A stretch of DNA of 64,000 nt from Elusimicrobiota bacterium (GTDB lineage Bacteria; Elusimicrobiota; Elusimicrobia; Elusimicrobiales; UBA9959), in NCBI GenBank assembly GCA_026388155.1, contig JAPLKI010000022.1, forward strand, positions 124,001 to 188,000, written 5' to 3'. Under the pieces are notes generated by a model that saw nothing but the letters and a program-made list of their open reading frames with translations, searched no databases and was not told where the DNA came from. Of the stretch, positions 32,628 through 41,257 are shown piece after piece. The first letter of the stretch is position 1. Every line of letters starts with the position of its first letter. A program made the translations under genes and the position numbers.

Positions 32628-32655
32628 TTGCCGAATTTGCTATAGTCTTTATAGT
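32628..32655 (+). promoter_or_regulatory. Likely promoter of the DUF4912/GH57 operon
   Basis: TTGCCG (32628-32633) and TATAGT (32650-32655) are spaced by 16 bases, with a second TATAGT at 32641. About 145 bases of leader would follow before the ATG at 32804. The rest of this spacer (32551-32803) holds nothing I recognise. Confidence 0.45.
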
Positions 32656-32803
32656 CAAAGGTCAATGGGGGACTTTGAACCTTTTTGCGTCCATTGCGGT
32701 ACTATGCCGCCAAACCCCTTCCAGCCATACTGCATCCGGCTGGTCCGCTCTGGGCGGAAGCTGTAACGACACGGAATTAAGACCATCTTAAGGAGAAACG
32801 ATA

Positions 32804-33679
32804 ATGACCTCATCCGGTCAGATAAATAAGGATAATATTAGCCCGGGTTCTGATTATAAATCGCTACCTGAGGGTTACGGCAGCACCGAAGCCGTATTGC
32901 TTCCCAGGGACCCTAACTGGATGTTTATTTACTGGGAAATAACCGCCAATGCCAAAGCCGAAGTCTGCAAGAAACACGGCGCGGACATCTTCCAGAAATC
33001 CAAACAGATAATCAGGGTTTACGATGTTACCGCCACCGGTTCCGTAGACGGGGGCGACCAGAAATATTTTGACATCCCGATCATGGTGGACGCTAAGAAC
33101 TGGTATATCAATGTCCAGGAAAGCGGCAGGACTTATTGCTGCGAAGTCGGTCTGGTTACCCCGGACGGCCGTTTTATAGGGCTGGTGCGCACTAATCCGG
33201 TTAAATTGCCCGGTGGAATGGTGTCCGATGTCACCGATGAAAAGTGGATGTCGGTTTCCTCCGACTTTGAAAAGCTGCTGCAGCTTTCCGGAGTGGAATA
33301 CATCGGCAAAGGTTCGGGTGAAGTGGCCAAATCTCTTGCCCAGCGTTGGGAAATGCTGCGCGCCGTGTTTTCACGCGCGTCCTCCTGGGGCGTCAGCTCG
33401 CTGTCTTCCCACGCCCTCGGCAAACAGCCTTCCGTCAATAAGAATTTCTGGCTGGTGGCCGATTGCGAACTTATCCTTTACGGGGCCACCGAGCCGGACG
33501 CCTGCGTAACGGTCTCGGGCCGCAAAGTAAAATTAAACACGGACGGCACTTTCTCCATGCGTTTTGCCCTGCCGGACGGCAGCATGGGCCTGCCCATAAA
33601 AGCTGTTTCAAACGATGAAAGCGATACGAGGGAAATAGAGATCAAAGTTTCAAGAACCACCCACACCGATGGCAAATAA
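32804..33679 (+). CDS. DUF4912 domain protein
   Basis: This is a 291-residue cytoplasmic protein with a DUF4912 domain (about residues 22-145: LPRDPNWMFIYWEI, QIIRVYDVTA, WYINVQESGRTYCCEVGLV). A C-terminal beta-rich module follows (about residues 215-290: VADCELILYGATEPDACV, LPDGSMGLPI). DUF4912 proteins occur next to GH57 glucan enzymes in several phyla, and the domain resembles a carbohydrate-binding or early-set fold. The role is unknown. The stop overlaps the start of the branching enzyme by 11 bases, so the two are coupled and may work on the same glucan. AAGGAG precedes the ATG. Confidence 0.82.
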   Translation: MTSSGQINKDNISPGSDYKSLPEGYGSTEAVLLPRDPNWMFIYWEITANAKAEVCKKHGADIFQKSKQIIRVYDVTATGSVDGGDQKYFDIPIMVDAKNWYINVQESGRTYCCEVGLVTPDGRFIGLVRTNPVKLPGGMVSDVTDEKWMSVSSDFEKLLQLSGVEYIGKGSGEVAKSLAQRWEMLRAVFSRASSWGVSSLSSHALGKQPSVNKNFWLVADCELILYGATEPDACVTVSGRKVKLNTDGTFSMRFALPDGSMGLPIKAVSNDESDTREIEIKVSRTTHTDGK

Positions 33680-35288
33680 CGAAAAAGGCTACCTGGCTTT
33701 AGTGCTTCACGCCCATCTTCCTTTCATACGACATCCCGAGTATGAGGATTTCCTTGAAGAAGACTGGTTTTATGAGGCCATGTGCGAAACTTATCTGCCG
33801 CTTTTGGACATTTATGAACGTCTGACGCGGGAAAACGTCGATTTCCGCATTACCATGTCGCTTACGCCGCCTTTATGCAATATGATGGCGGACCCTCTTC
33901 TAAGCAAGCGTTTCCAGCGCTATTACAACCAGCGCCTGGAACTTTCCGAAAAGGAAGTCGTGCGTACGCGCAATACGCAATTTTACGACGTAGCCAGGAT
34001 GTACGAGCGCAAATTCAAGCGCATCAAGGAACTTTACGAGGATTACTATCATTGCAATATACTTGAGGGATTTAAGAAATTCCAGGACATGGGCAGGCTT
34101 GAGGTTATAACCTGCGGCGCCACCCACGGCTTTCTGCCGCTTGAGGTGCGCAAGGAAGCTGTTTACGCCCAGGTAAAAATTGCCTCCGATGATTATCGCA
34201 GGCATTTCGGGCGGGGGCCCCGCGGTATCTGGCTTGCCGAATGCGCCTATAATCCCGGCGACGACGTGTATCTGAAAGCCAACGGCATAAGGTTTTTCTT
34301 TCTTGAAACGCACGGCATAATTTACGGCAGCCCCCGGCCCCGCTACGGAGTGTACGCCCCGGTTTACTGTCCGTCCGGCGTAGCCGCTTTCGGCCGCGAC
34401 ATGGAATCGGCCCAGCAGGTATGGAGCGCGGAAACGGGCTACCCGGGCGACCACCGCTACAGGGAGTTCTACCGCGACCTGGGCTATGATATGGAGTATG
34501 AATACATAAAGCCCTATCTGCACTCTGACGGGGTGCGGCGCAACATAAGTATGAAGTATCACCGCATTACCGGCCGCGTGGGCTTGAACGAAAAGGCGCC
34601 CTATAATCCCCAGGAAGCGCGCGAAGTAGCCGCTTCACACGCGGGTAACTTCATGTTCAACCGCGAGCGCCAGATAGAGCACCTGAACGGTTTCCTGGGC
34701 CGCAAACCGATAGTCGTGTCCATGTACGACGCGGAGCTTTACGGCCATTGGTGGTACGAGGGTACGGATTTCATAGAATTTTTCCTTAAAAAGATCCACT
34801 ACGACCAGCAGACTGTCAAGCTTGTAACCCCCAGCGAGTACCTGGGCATTTACCCCGACAACCAGATGGTGCAGCCCTCCATGTCAACATGGGGGGATAA
34901 GGGCTATAACGAAGTGTGGCTTAACGGCACCAACGACTGGATGTACCGGCACCTGCACAAGGCTGTGGAGCGCATGGTGGAAATGGCCAACCGTTTTGAG
35001 TCGCCCGACGGCCCGCTTAAGCGGGCGCTGAACCAGTGCGCGCGGGAAGTGGCGCTGGGGATGTCTTCGGACTGGGCGTTTTTAATGACGGTGGGGACGG
35101 CTAAAACCTACTCCACCAAGCGGTTCGTTGAGCATACCCACCGCTTTATCGCCCTTTACGAGCAGATAATGGGGAACCGCATTGACGAAGGCTACCTGAA
35201 GGACATAGAATGGCGGGACAATATTTTCCCCGCCATAGACTACAGAGTGTTTTCCACGGCCGAAGCCGATAAAGCGGCCAAGAGTTGA
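33669..35288 (+). CDS. GH57 1,4-alpha-glucan branching enzyme (DUF1957 type)
   Basis: This is a 539-residue cytoplasmic GH57 enzyme. It has the first GH57 motif LVLHAHLPFIRHPE, then GATHGFLPLE, the nucleophile region GIWLAECAYNPG with the expected glutamate, SMYDAELYGHWWYEG with the acid/base aspartate, and a C-terminal helical domain that includes ALNQCAREVALGMSSDWAF. This matches the AmyC-like branching enzymes of Thermotoga and Thermococcus. It should introduce alpha-1,6 branches into glycogen. It pairs with the GlgP-type phosphorylase at 646 and is closed by a strong terminator. Confidence 0.92.
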   Translation: MANNEKGYLALVLHAHLPFIRHPEYEDFLEEDWFYEAMCETYLPLLDIYERLTRENVDFRITMSLTPPLCNMMADPLLSKRFQRYYNQRLELSEKEVVRTRNTQFYDVARMYERKFKRIKELYEDYYHCNILEGFKKFQDMGRLEVITCGATHGFLPLEVRKEAVYAQVKIASDDYRRHFGRGPRGIWLAECAYNPGDDVYLKANGIRFFFLETHGIIYGSPRPRYGVYAPVYCPSGVAAFGRDMESAQQVWSAETGYPGDHRYREFYRDLGYDMEYEYIKPYLHSDGVRRNISMKYHRITGRVGLNEKAPYNPQEAREVAASHAGNFMFNRERQIEHLNGFLGRKPIVVSMYDAELYGHWWYEGTDFIEFFLKKIHYDQQTVKLVTPSEYLGIYPDNQMVQPSMSTWGDKGYNEVWLNGTNDWMYRHLHKAVERMVEMANRFESPDGPLKRALNQCAREVALGMSSDWAFLMTVGTAKTYSTKRFVEHTHRFIALYEQIMGNRIDEGYLKDIEWRDNIFPAIDYRVFSTAEADKAAKS

Positions 35289-35304
35289 TCTTCGGCGAAC
35301 GCAA

Positions 35305-35341
35305 AAATCCCGCGGCTTTTAATAAGCCGCGGGATTTTTTT
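35305..35341. terminator. Strong bidirectional terminator
   Basis: AAAATCCCGCGGCTT pairs with AAGCCGCGGGATTTT around a TTAAT loop, with T runs on both strands. It separates the convergent GH57 branching enzyme and the GH57/DUF3536 gene. Confidence 0.93.
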
Positions 35342-35349
35342 TATCTGAG

Positions 35350-37821
35350 CTATTTTTTCAGGGCTGAAAGTTCCTCCAGCCTAAGGTTGAACCTTTCTAT
35401 CACCATCTCCGAATTCTGATAGAGCTCTTTCAACTGGGCCGCCATGGGAGCCCAGCGGAGATCTGTTCTTGCTTCAAGGAAAATTCCCTCGAGCGAGTTC
35501 TGCAGGTGAAACAACAATTCTCCCGCGCGCAGGAACCGCGCGGTTTTTAAAAGCAGGGTCAACTCTTCCAGGTGTTTTGAAGACGGATCTTTTTTTACTT
35601 TGGCCGCGCAGGAAATGGCGCAGGCGGCGGCTATCGCGGGCGCGGGGGAAAACTCAAAATCCGCCTTAATAGTGCTCAGCCTTTTTGAAAGTTCATAAAG
35701 CTTTTTAAAAGTTTCCCCGCTTTTGTCGCGCAGGACCATATCAAAAAGCACGCCGAGCGCTTCGCCCGCGTAAGTATTGATGCTGCGTCTGAGTGTTTCG
35801 AACACCGCAAGCTGAGTCCCCGGATTTTTTTCAAAAACATAAAGCAGGTCTTCAAGCACGCTTAAAAGCTGTTTGGAGTGTTTCGCCTTTATTTCAGCGA
35901 CCACCAGTTCGAGAAAGGCGCTTTTCTCGTCGTGGGTCAAGTCTTCAAAGCCCACGCGCTCCGCTCCGTGTTTTTCCGTCAGCGCGAGCCCCGCCGTTTC
36001 CAGGTCCCCGCTCTTCAACAGCGGCTCAATGGGTTCTCCGTCCTTCAGGCGGGGGAAAAAGAACACCGGAAATTCCCCGTCCCTGCGCAGAAAAACAAAG
36101 GAGAGGCCGGTTTTTGTGTCCGTCTCGGGTGAGTAAAAACTTACGCGCCCCCAACGGCAGTGAAGTTCGCCGAAAACAGCCGACCCGGCGGGCTCGTGGG
36201 AGAATAAGAGCTTTGTCCGGCGCCCTTCGCCGGGGCGCAAAAACAGTTCAAGCAGATAAAGCGTCGCTATCTTTTCAGGGCCTGGGGCCGCGCCGCCGGC
36301 AAAATGCGCGTATAGCTGGGCGCCGTTCTCAAAGTCCTTATGGCTGGATTGCGCCATTTCAAGCAGCGAAAGGAACCTGCGCCGGGCGTCTTTAAAGCCC
36401 AGAAATTCAAGGGTTTCCACGGCCTTGGCCGCGTATTTCAGGTTTTGCAGGGCTTCGATCCTTGAAATGTCCGAAAAAAACCACCCGCAGCTGGTAAACA
36501 TCAGCAGAGTGTTTTTTTCCAATTCCAGAAGCAGCAATATTTTCTTTTTTTCCTCTTCGCCGAGAGGTTTGGCCGCCTGTTCATTGAAAAAAGCCTCTTT
36601 CGGTCCGGGGCCGGGCTCAAGCAGCAGGTTTATATAGTCGTTCCTTGCGCGCCAGGGGTCTTTCAGCAGGCCCGCGCTTTCCTCAAGATAAATTTCAGCC
36701 GCCGTGTCCCTCAGCGCGTTTAAGGCCGCGCGCAAAGGCAGGCGCCAGTTAAGGCTGGAGTTGCCTTCTTTGCCGCATTCGCAGCCGCCTTTCCACCGCC
36801 TTACTCCGTGGGCGCAGCTCCAGGCTGTCCCGTCTCCGTCGGGGCCTTTTTTTATAAGCGCCTCCTTTTTCGGGGGATGGGTATCAAGGTAGGTGGAAAA
36901 ATTCACGACCTCTATGCGGTGTTTTTTCAGTTCGTGCCTGAAACAGTGGGCCAGCGTCATATCGCCGAACTTGTGATGATGGCCGAAAGTTTCCCCGTCA
37001 ACGGCCGCGCTTACGAGCTGGTCCGCGCGCGGGGCGGCATGGTAACATGAGTTGATCCGCTCGGAGAGCGCGCCGGAATCCTTAAGCACGTTTTCAAAGG
37101 CGATAGCTTTTGAAAGCGGACCGTTATAAAAGAAAATAGCCAGACTGCGGTTCTTGATTGTGGTTTCGTCGGGAGCGCGGTCAAACCAGATATAGGGCTC
37201 GCCGGTGTCAAAAATACCGAGGGGGACGTCCGTCCATTTATCCGAGTCGAGCGGCCTTATCTTTTCGGCCTGGTAGGGGGAAAGTATGACGTATCGCATC
37301 CCGTGGTCTATAAGCAGGCGCAGCGTGTCGTCGTTGACCGCGGTTTCCGCCAGCCACATCGCTTCCGGCCTGAAGCCGAAGCGGAATTCAAAATCCCTTA
37401 TGCCCCATATAACCTGGGTGAGGCGGTCGTTAAAAGAAGCGAGCGGCATTATCAGATGGTTGTAAACCTGCGCTATGGCGTTCGAGTGGCCGCAGGTTTC
37501 CCGGCTGCTGATGCCTGCGGCTATCACCTTGGCGTAATAAGCGGGGTATTTCCGCTCCAGCCAGGAAAGCAGCGTGGGCCCGAAATTGAAATTAAGATAT
37601 TCATAGTTATTTACAAGCTCCAGCGCCCGGCCCATTGAATCGTTAATGCGGGAATAGGCGTTCGGGATATAGCATTCGCGGGCTATGCGTTCGTTCCAGT
37701 CGTGGTACGGCCAGGCCGAACTTTGGTGGTCGATCTCGCCGGTCCAGGGATTTTCCCTTGGCGGCTGGTAAAAGTGGGCGTGCACGGCTAAAAATTTGTT
37801 GCGGCTGTCTGAAGTGGTCAT
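35350..37821 (-). CDS. GH57-family glycosidase with DUF3536
   Basis: This is an 823-residue protein. The N-terminal GH57 barrel (about residues 1-330) shows AVHAHFYQPPRENPWTG, FNFGPTLLSWLE, EAMWLAETAVNDDTLRLL with a catalytic glutamate, and DGETFGHHHKFGDM with a catalytic aspartate. The DUF3536 region follows, including GCECGKEGNSSLNWRLPLR and a long helical tail ending with a Glu/Leu-rich segment. Relatives are called alpha-amylase or alpha-mannosidase without strong proof. It is probably cytoplasmic because no signal peptide is seen. Convergent placement with the branching enzyme suggests the same alpha-glucan pathway. Confidence 0.88.
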   Translation of the reverse strand: MTTSDSRNKFLAVHAHFYQPPRENPWTGEIDHQSSAWPYHDWNERIARECYIPNAYSRINDSMGRALELVNNYEYLNFNFGPTLLSWLERKYPAYYAKVIAAGISSRETCGHSNAIAQVYNHLIMPLASFNDRLTQVIWGIRDFEFRFGFRPEAMWLAETAVNDDTLRLLIDHGMRYVILSPYQAEKIRPLDSDKWTDVPLGIFDTGEPYIWFDRAPDETTIKNRSLAIFFYNGPLSKAIAFENVLKDSGALSERINSCYHAAPRADQLVSAAVDGETFGHHHKFGDMTLAHCFRHELKKHRIEVVNFSTYLDTHPPKKEALIKKGPDGDGTAWSCAHGVRRWKGGCECGKEGNSSLNWRLPLRAALNALRDTAAEIYLEESAGLLKDPWRARNDYINLLLEPGPGPKEAFFNEQAAKPLGEEEKKKILLLLELEKNTLLMFTSCGWFFSDISRIEALQNLKYAAKAVETLEFLGFKDARRRFLSLLEMAQSSHKDFENGAQLYAHFAGGAAPGPEKIATLYLLELFLRPGEGRRTKLLFSHEPAGSAVFGELHCRWGRVSFYSPETDTKTGLSFVFLRRDGEFPVFFFPRLKDGEPIEPLLKSGDLETAGLALTEKHGAERVGFEDLTHDEKSAFLELVVAEIKAKHSKQLLSVLEDLLYVFEKNPGTQLAVFETLRRSINTYAGEALGVLFDMVLRDKSGETFKKLYELSKRLSTIKADFEFSPAPAIAAACAISCAAKVKKDPSSKHLEELTLLLKTARFLRAGELLFHLQNSLEGIFLEARTDLRWAPMAAQLKELYQNSEMVIERFNLRLEELSALKK

Positions 37822-38000
37822 TCACAAATTATAGTCATTGCCGGGCGCGTGTTCAAGGAGAAAGATGGGGGAATGGGCGGAGGCGCGAAGGCACAAAGTT
37901 GCAAGGAACTTTTCCGGCAACGGTTCAGCCGGATACTTTGCCAAAAGGGCGCGGCCAGCCCCTTCGTCCGCGCCGGAAGAGCCGGCTCCGCGAAAAGATT

Positions 38001-39530
38001 TTATGGATGATATCGGGGGGCGGCGGCGGGACCGGCGGTTTTTCCGCCGAATTGGCGGCCAGAACGCGGAACAAACAGCGCCGAGGAAAGATCGCCGCGC
38101 CGCCTGTACTCGGCCCTGACAAATTTGTTTTCCATGAAACGACTGTTCAGCCATCCATCATAATCCATTCCCCCGGCGCTTATGATCACCGCGCCGGCTT
38201 CCCCCTGCTCGGCGGTTTTTATACTCTCCAGAGCGTAATTTTCGGCCGCGCCGGAGTACGTTACCGGAAGAATTATGATCCGGGCGCCGACAGGATAATA
38301 GGACAGCGGAGCGGCCAGATACCCTGCTTTCTCGGGATCGTAAAGCCAGGCGGACTGGTTCGATTCCACGTATGGGCTCACCAGCATCACCGGGGCGCGG
38401 AACTGCCCGGACCGCGCGGCGGCCCATTGCGCGGCCAGGCGCCAGTCCTCATTGCTGTGAGCCGTGCGGCCGTAGGACAACAGGGCTGCCGCTGCGAACG
38501 CGGCGGCAGCCAGCCTGCGCATTTTCCCGGTCTCCAGCGACCGCAGGAATATCCCGGCGCACAGGGCGGCGCCGGCCTGCGAATATAAAAAGTATCTTGG
38601 CACCCATATCCCGAGCCCGGCGAGGCGTGACACGGAAAAAAATGCCAGCGGCGGCAGGAAGGCCAGTCCCGCCGCAAGGGCAAGGGCTGAAGCCGGGATG
38701 GGTTTAAGCCTTTCCGCCTGAGATCTGACACCCCCGGCCGCCAGCAGTCCCGCCGCTATTGCGGCCGCCAGCGCTGACGGGATAGCCGTGGAGATCAGGG
38801 CCGAAGCGGGCGGAGGCCGGGAGAACATGAGCAAGGCCGCCCTGGCCAGGATGCGGCGCGCCGGACCGGCCAGCGGGAGCAGGAACAGGAAGACTAGGCT
38901 GTATGCCGCGGCTAATTTCGCGGCAAAGCGTCTTTCCGTGTAATATCTTCCGCCGCAGTAAAGCGCGTGTATCGCTAGCAGAGCCGCGAACATGATATGT
39001 GAATAAACGGCGAGGACCGTGAACAAGACGTAAGCGGACATATTCTTTGTCTTGCCCTCATCCAGCAGCGCCGCAAGGTTAAGGGTCGACAATATCGCGA
39101 ACGCCAGCGCCGCCGAGTATGGACGCGCGTCCGCCGCGTGGAAAACCATGGCGACGGAAGAGCAGAACACCAGCGCCGCCAGGAGCCCTGTTTCCCTGTC
39201 CCTGAGCCTTTTACCCAGCAGGTAGACCGCGTAAGCCGCAATCGCGGCCGCCGCAATGGAAGGCAGCCGCAGGGCCGCCTCGCTTTTGCCGAAAGCCGCA
39301 ATCCACGCCTTCATGAACAGAAAATAGGCGCCGGACCATTCCTGAAAAGTAAAGGCGCGTTTAAAAGTTTCGGCCCAGCCGTCTTTTATTACCCAGTATG
39401 TTATCGCTTCGTCGCGCCACAGCGAGGAAGCTGCGCTGGGCAGCCAAAGAGCCGCCGCGGTCAGGATCGTCAGCGACGGCAGAAATTCATCCCGCTGCAC
39501 GAACCGCCAAAAATATTCTTTTAACTTCAT
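38001..39530 (-). CDS. GT39/ArnT-like membrane glycosyltransferase
   Basis: This is a 509-residue multi-pass protein with about ten hydrophobic segments. The N-terminal loop motif SLWRDEAITYWVI has the Asp-Glu pair typical of lipid-phosphate-dependent GT-C transferases (PMT/ArnT/GT39). A second motif ADARPYSAALAF follows, then a C-terminal periplasmic domain from about residue 340. It likely moves a sugar from a polyprenyl-phosphate donor to a protein or envelope glycan. The acceptor is unknown. The gene stands alone, with no polyprenyl-phosphate sugar synthase next to it. Confidence 0.82.
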   Translation of the reverse strand: MKLKEYFWRFVQRDEFLPSLTILTAAALWLPSAASSLWRDEAITYWVIKDGWAETFKRAFTFQEWSGAYFLFMKAWIAAFGKSEAALRLPSIAAAAIAAYAVYLLGKRLRDRETGLLAALVFCSSVAMVFHAADARPYSAALAFAILSTLNLAALLDEGKTKNMSAYVLFTVLAVYSHIMFAALLAIHALYCGGRYYTERRFAAKLAAAYSLVFLFLLPLAGPARRILARAALLMFSRPPPASALISTAIPSALAAAIAAGLLAAGGVRSQAERLKPIPASALALAAGLAFLPPLAFFSVSRLAGLGIWVPRYFLYSQAGAALCAGIFLRSLETGKMRRLAAAAFAAAALLSYGRTAHSNEDWRLAAQWAAARSGQFRAPVMLVSPYVESNQSAWLYDPEKAGYLAAPLSYYPVGARIIILPVTYSGAAENYALESIKTAEQGEAGAVIISAGGMDYDGWLNSRFMENKFVRAEYRRRGDLSSALFVPRSGRQFGGKTAGPAAAPRYHP

Positions 39531-39611
39531 GATTTAGTTGCCCAGGCCCTTTGCCCGAAAAGAGCGGGGCACGCTTTGTATTATAGCCATTGGAGCGCCG
39601 TTTCGGCAATT

Positions 39612-39755
39612 ATGTTAAAATTAATTCTAACCGGCAGGAGTTACAACCAGAAACTGGAATATGGACCGGAGGAGGGGGAATTTGTCCTTATGATAGGTTC
39701 TTCGGCGGCCGATATAAGATTGAGAGCCTATTTTGAACTGGTCAAAGGTGTATAA
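39612..39755 (+). pseudogene. Remnant of a GH3 beta-glucosidase C-terminus
   Basis: A 47-codon reading frame ends in YGPEEGEFVLMIGSS and AADIRLRAYFEL. This is the hallmark closing strand pattern of GH3 beta-glucosidases (PGxFxVxxGxSSxDIRLxxxFxV). No catalytic domain lies upstream. The neighbouring spacer has no further GH3 similarity that I can see. It is best read as the tail of a lost second GH3 gene that stood before the GH30 gene at 39791. A free-standing small protein is less likely. Confidence 0.6.
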
Positions 39756-39790
39756 TTGAACCGCCGCTAAACTATTTAAGGGGTGCGCGT

Positions 39791-41236
39791 ATGAAAAGAA
39801 CTATTTTATCTTTGTGCCTGCTCATTTTGGCCGGGTGCGCCCGGCAGCCGGACGGGCCGGCGTTTTCAACCTGGAACAAAAAAGTCTCGGTTTATATCAC
39901 CGCGGACAAGACCGAATACCGTTTAAGCCCGGAAGGGGCTTTCGCCTTCAAACCTTTCAGCCAGCCGCTGGAAACCGAACCCTGCGTTTTTGTGGACCCC
40001 TCCAAATTATTTCAGGCTTTCGTGGGCATAGGAGGGGCCCTGACCGATGCCGCCGCCGAGACTTTCGCGAAACTGCCCCTGGACAAGCAACAGGAGGTAT
40101 TGACCGCGTATTTCGACCGCAAGGCGGGCATAGGTTATTCCCTGGCGCGCACGCCCATGAACAGCTCTGATTTTTCAAGCGGCAGCTACACCTACGTGGA
40201 CGAGGGGGACAAAGAGCTGAAATCTTTCAGCGTGGCCCATGACCTTAAATACCGCATTCCTTTTATCAAACGGGCCATAGCGGCCGCAGGCGGCGAACTG
40301 ACTTTGTTCGTCAGCCCCTGGAGTCCGCCGGCCTGGATGAAGGACAATAACGACATCCTGCACGGCGGCAAGCTGAAAAAAGAATTTTCGCAGTCATGGG
40401 CGGATTATTACGTGAAATTTATAAAGGCGTACGAGAAAGAAGGCATCCCGGTATGGGGCTTGACGGTGCAGAACGAGCCTATGGCCGTGCAAAAATGGGA
40501 GTCCTGCGTTTATACCGCGGAAGAAGAAAGGGATTTTATAAAAAACTATCTTGGCCCGACTTTAGAAAAAGAGGGCCTGGCCGCGAAAAAACTTATAGGC
40601 TGGGACCATAACCGGGATCTGCTGTTCCAGCGCGCCGTCGTTCTGCTGGATGATCCGGATACCGCGAAGTATCTTTGGGGTATAGGGTTTCACTGGTATG
40701 AAAAATGGCACGGCGATTCCATATTCGAAAATGTGAAACGGACGCGCGAAGCCTATCCGGACACGAATCTGATCCTTACCGAGGCCTGCAATTATCCGTT
40801 CAGCTGGAAAACCATAGACGACTGGAATTGGGGAGAGCTGTACGGAAAATCCATGATAAATGATTTCAATAACGGTGCGGCGGCCTGGACGGACTGGAAC
40901 GTGCTTCTGGATGAAACCGGCGGGCCGAACCATGCGGGGAATTTCTGCTTCGCCCCCCTGCACGGGGACACGCGAAAAGGCTCTCTGCGTTACATGAATT
41001 CTTATTATTACATCGGGCACTTTTCAAAGTTTATCCGGCCCGGCGCCAGGCGCGCGGCAAGTTCCTCTTCTCGCGCCCAATTGCTGACCACGGCTTTTTT
41101 GAACAAAGACGGAAGCCTGGCGGTCATTGTCATGAACCAGAGCGGGGACAATATCCCTTACCGTCTCTGGATAGCCGGCAAAGCCGCCGCGCTTGCCGCC
41201 CCGCCTCATTCTATCGCGACGCTGGTCGTGGAATAA
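39791..41236 (+). CDS. GH30 glucanase/glucosylceramidase-like lipoprotein (first)
   Basis: This is a 481-residue GH30 enzyme with a lipoprotein signal (MKRTILSLCLLILAGC). The barrel shows FVGIGGALTDAAAETF, LARTPMNSSDFS, VSPWSPPAWMKDN, the acid/base E229 in LTVQNEP, and the nucleophile E331 in LILTEACNYP. The family includes beta-1,6-glucanases and glucosylceramidases. Aspartate and tyrosine residues around GSYTYVDE fit the GH30_1/3 group, but the linkage is open. AGGGG precedes the ATG. It faces the second GH30 gene with a gap of only 21 bases. Confidence 0.9.
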   Translation: MKRTILSLCLLILAGCARQPDGPAFSTWNKKVSVYITADKTEYRLSPEGAFAFKPFSQPLETEPCVFVDPSKLFQAFVGIGGALTDAAAETFAKLPLDKQQEVLTAYFDRKAGIGYSLARTPMNSSDFSSGSYTYVDEGDKELKSFSVAHDLKYRIPFIKRAIAAAGGELTLFVSPWSPPAWMKDNNDILHGGKLKKEFSQSWADYYVKFIKAYEKEGIPVWGLTVQNEPMAVQKWESCVYTAEEERDFIKNYLGPTLEKEGLAAKKLIGWDHNRDLLFQRAVVLLDDPDTAKYLWGIGFHWYEKWHGDSIFENVKRTREAYPDTNLILTEACNYPFSWKTIDDWNWGELYGKSMINDFNNGAAAWTDWNVLLDETGGPNHAGNFCFAPLHGDTRKGSLRYMNSYYYIGHFSKFIRPGARRAASSSSRAQLLTTAFLNKDGSLAVIVMNQSGDNIPYRLWIAGKAAALAAPPHSIATLVVE

Positions 41237-41257
41237 GCGCCTCGGCGGAAGGCCGCG

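Noticed and set aside
37822-38000. Open frames downstream of the GT39-like gene
   Set aside because: They are Arg-rich, overlap the word-repeat GAAGGCACAAAG sequence, and have no homology pattern.
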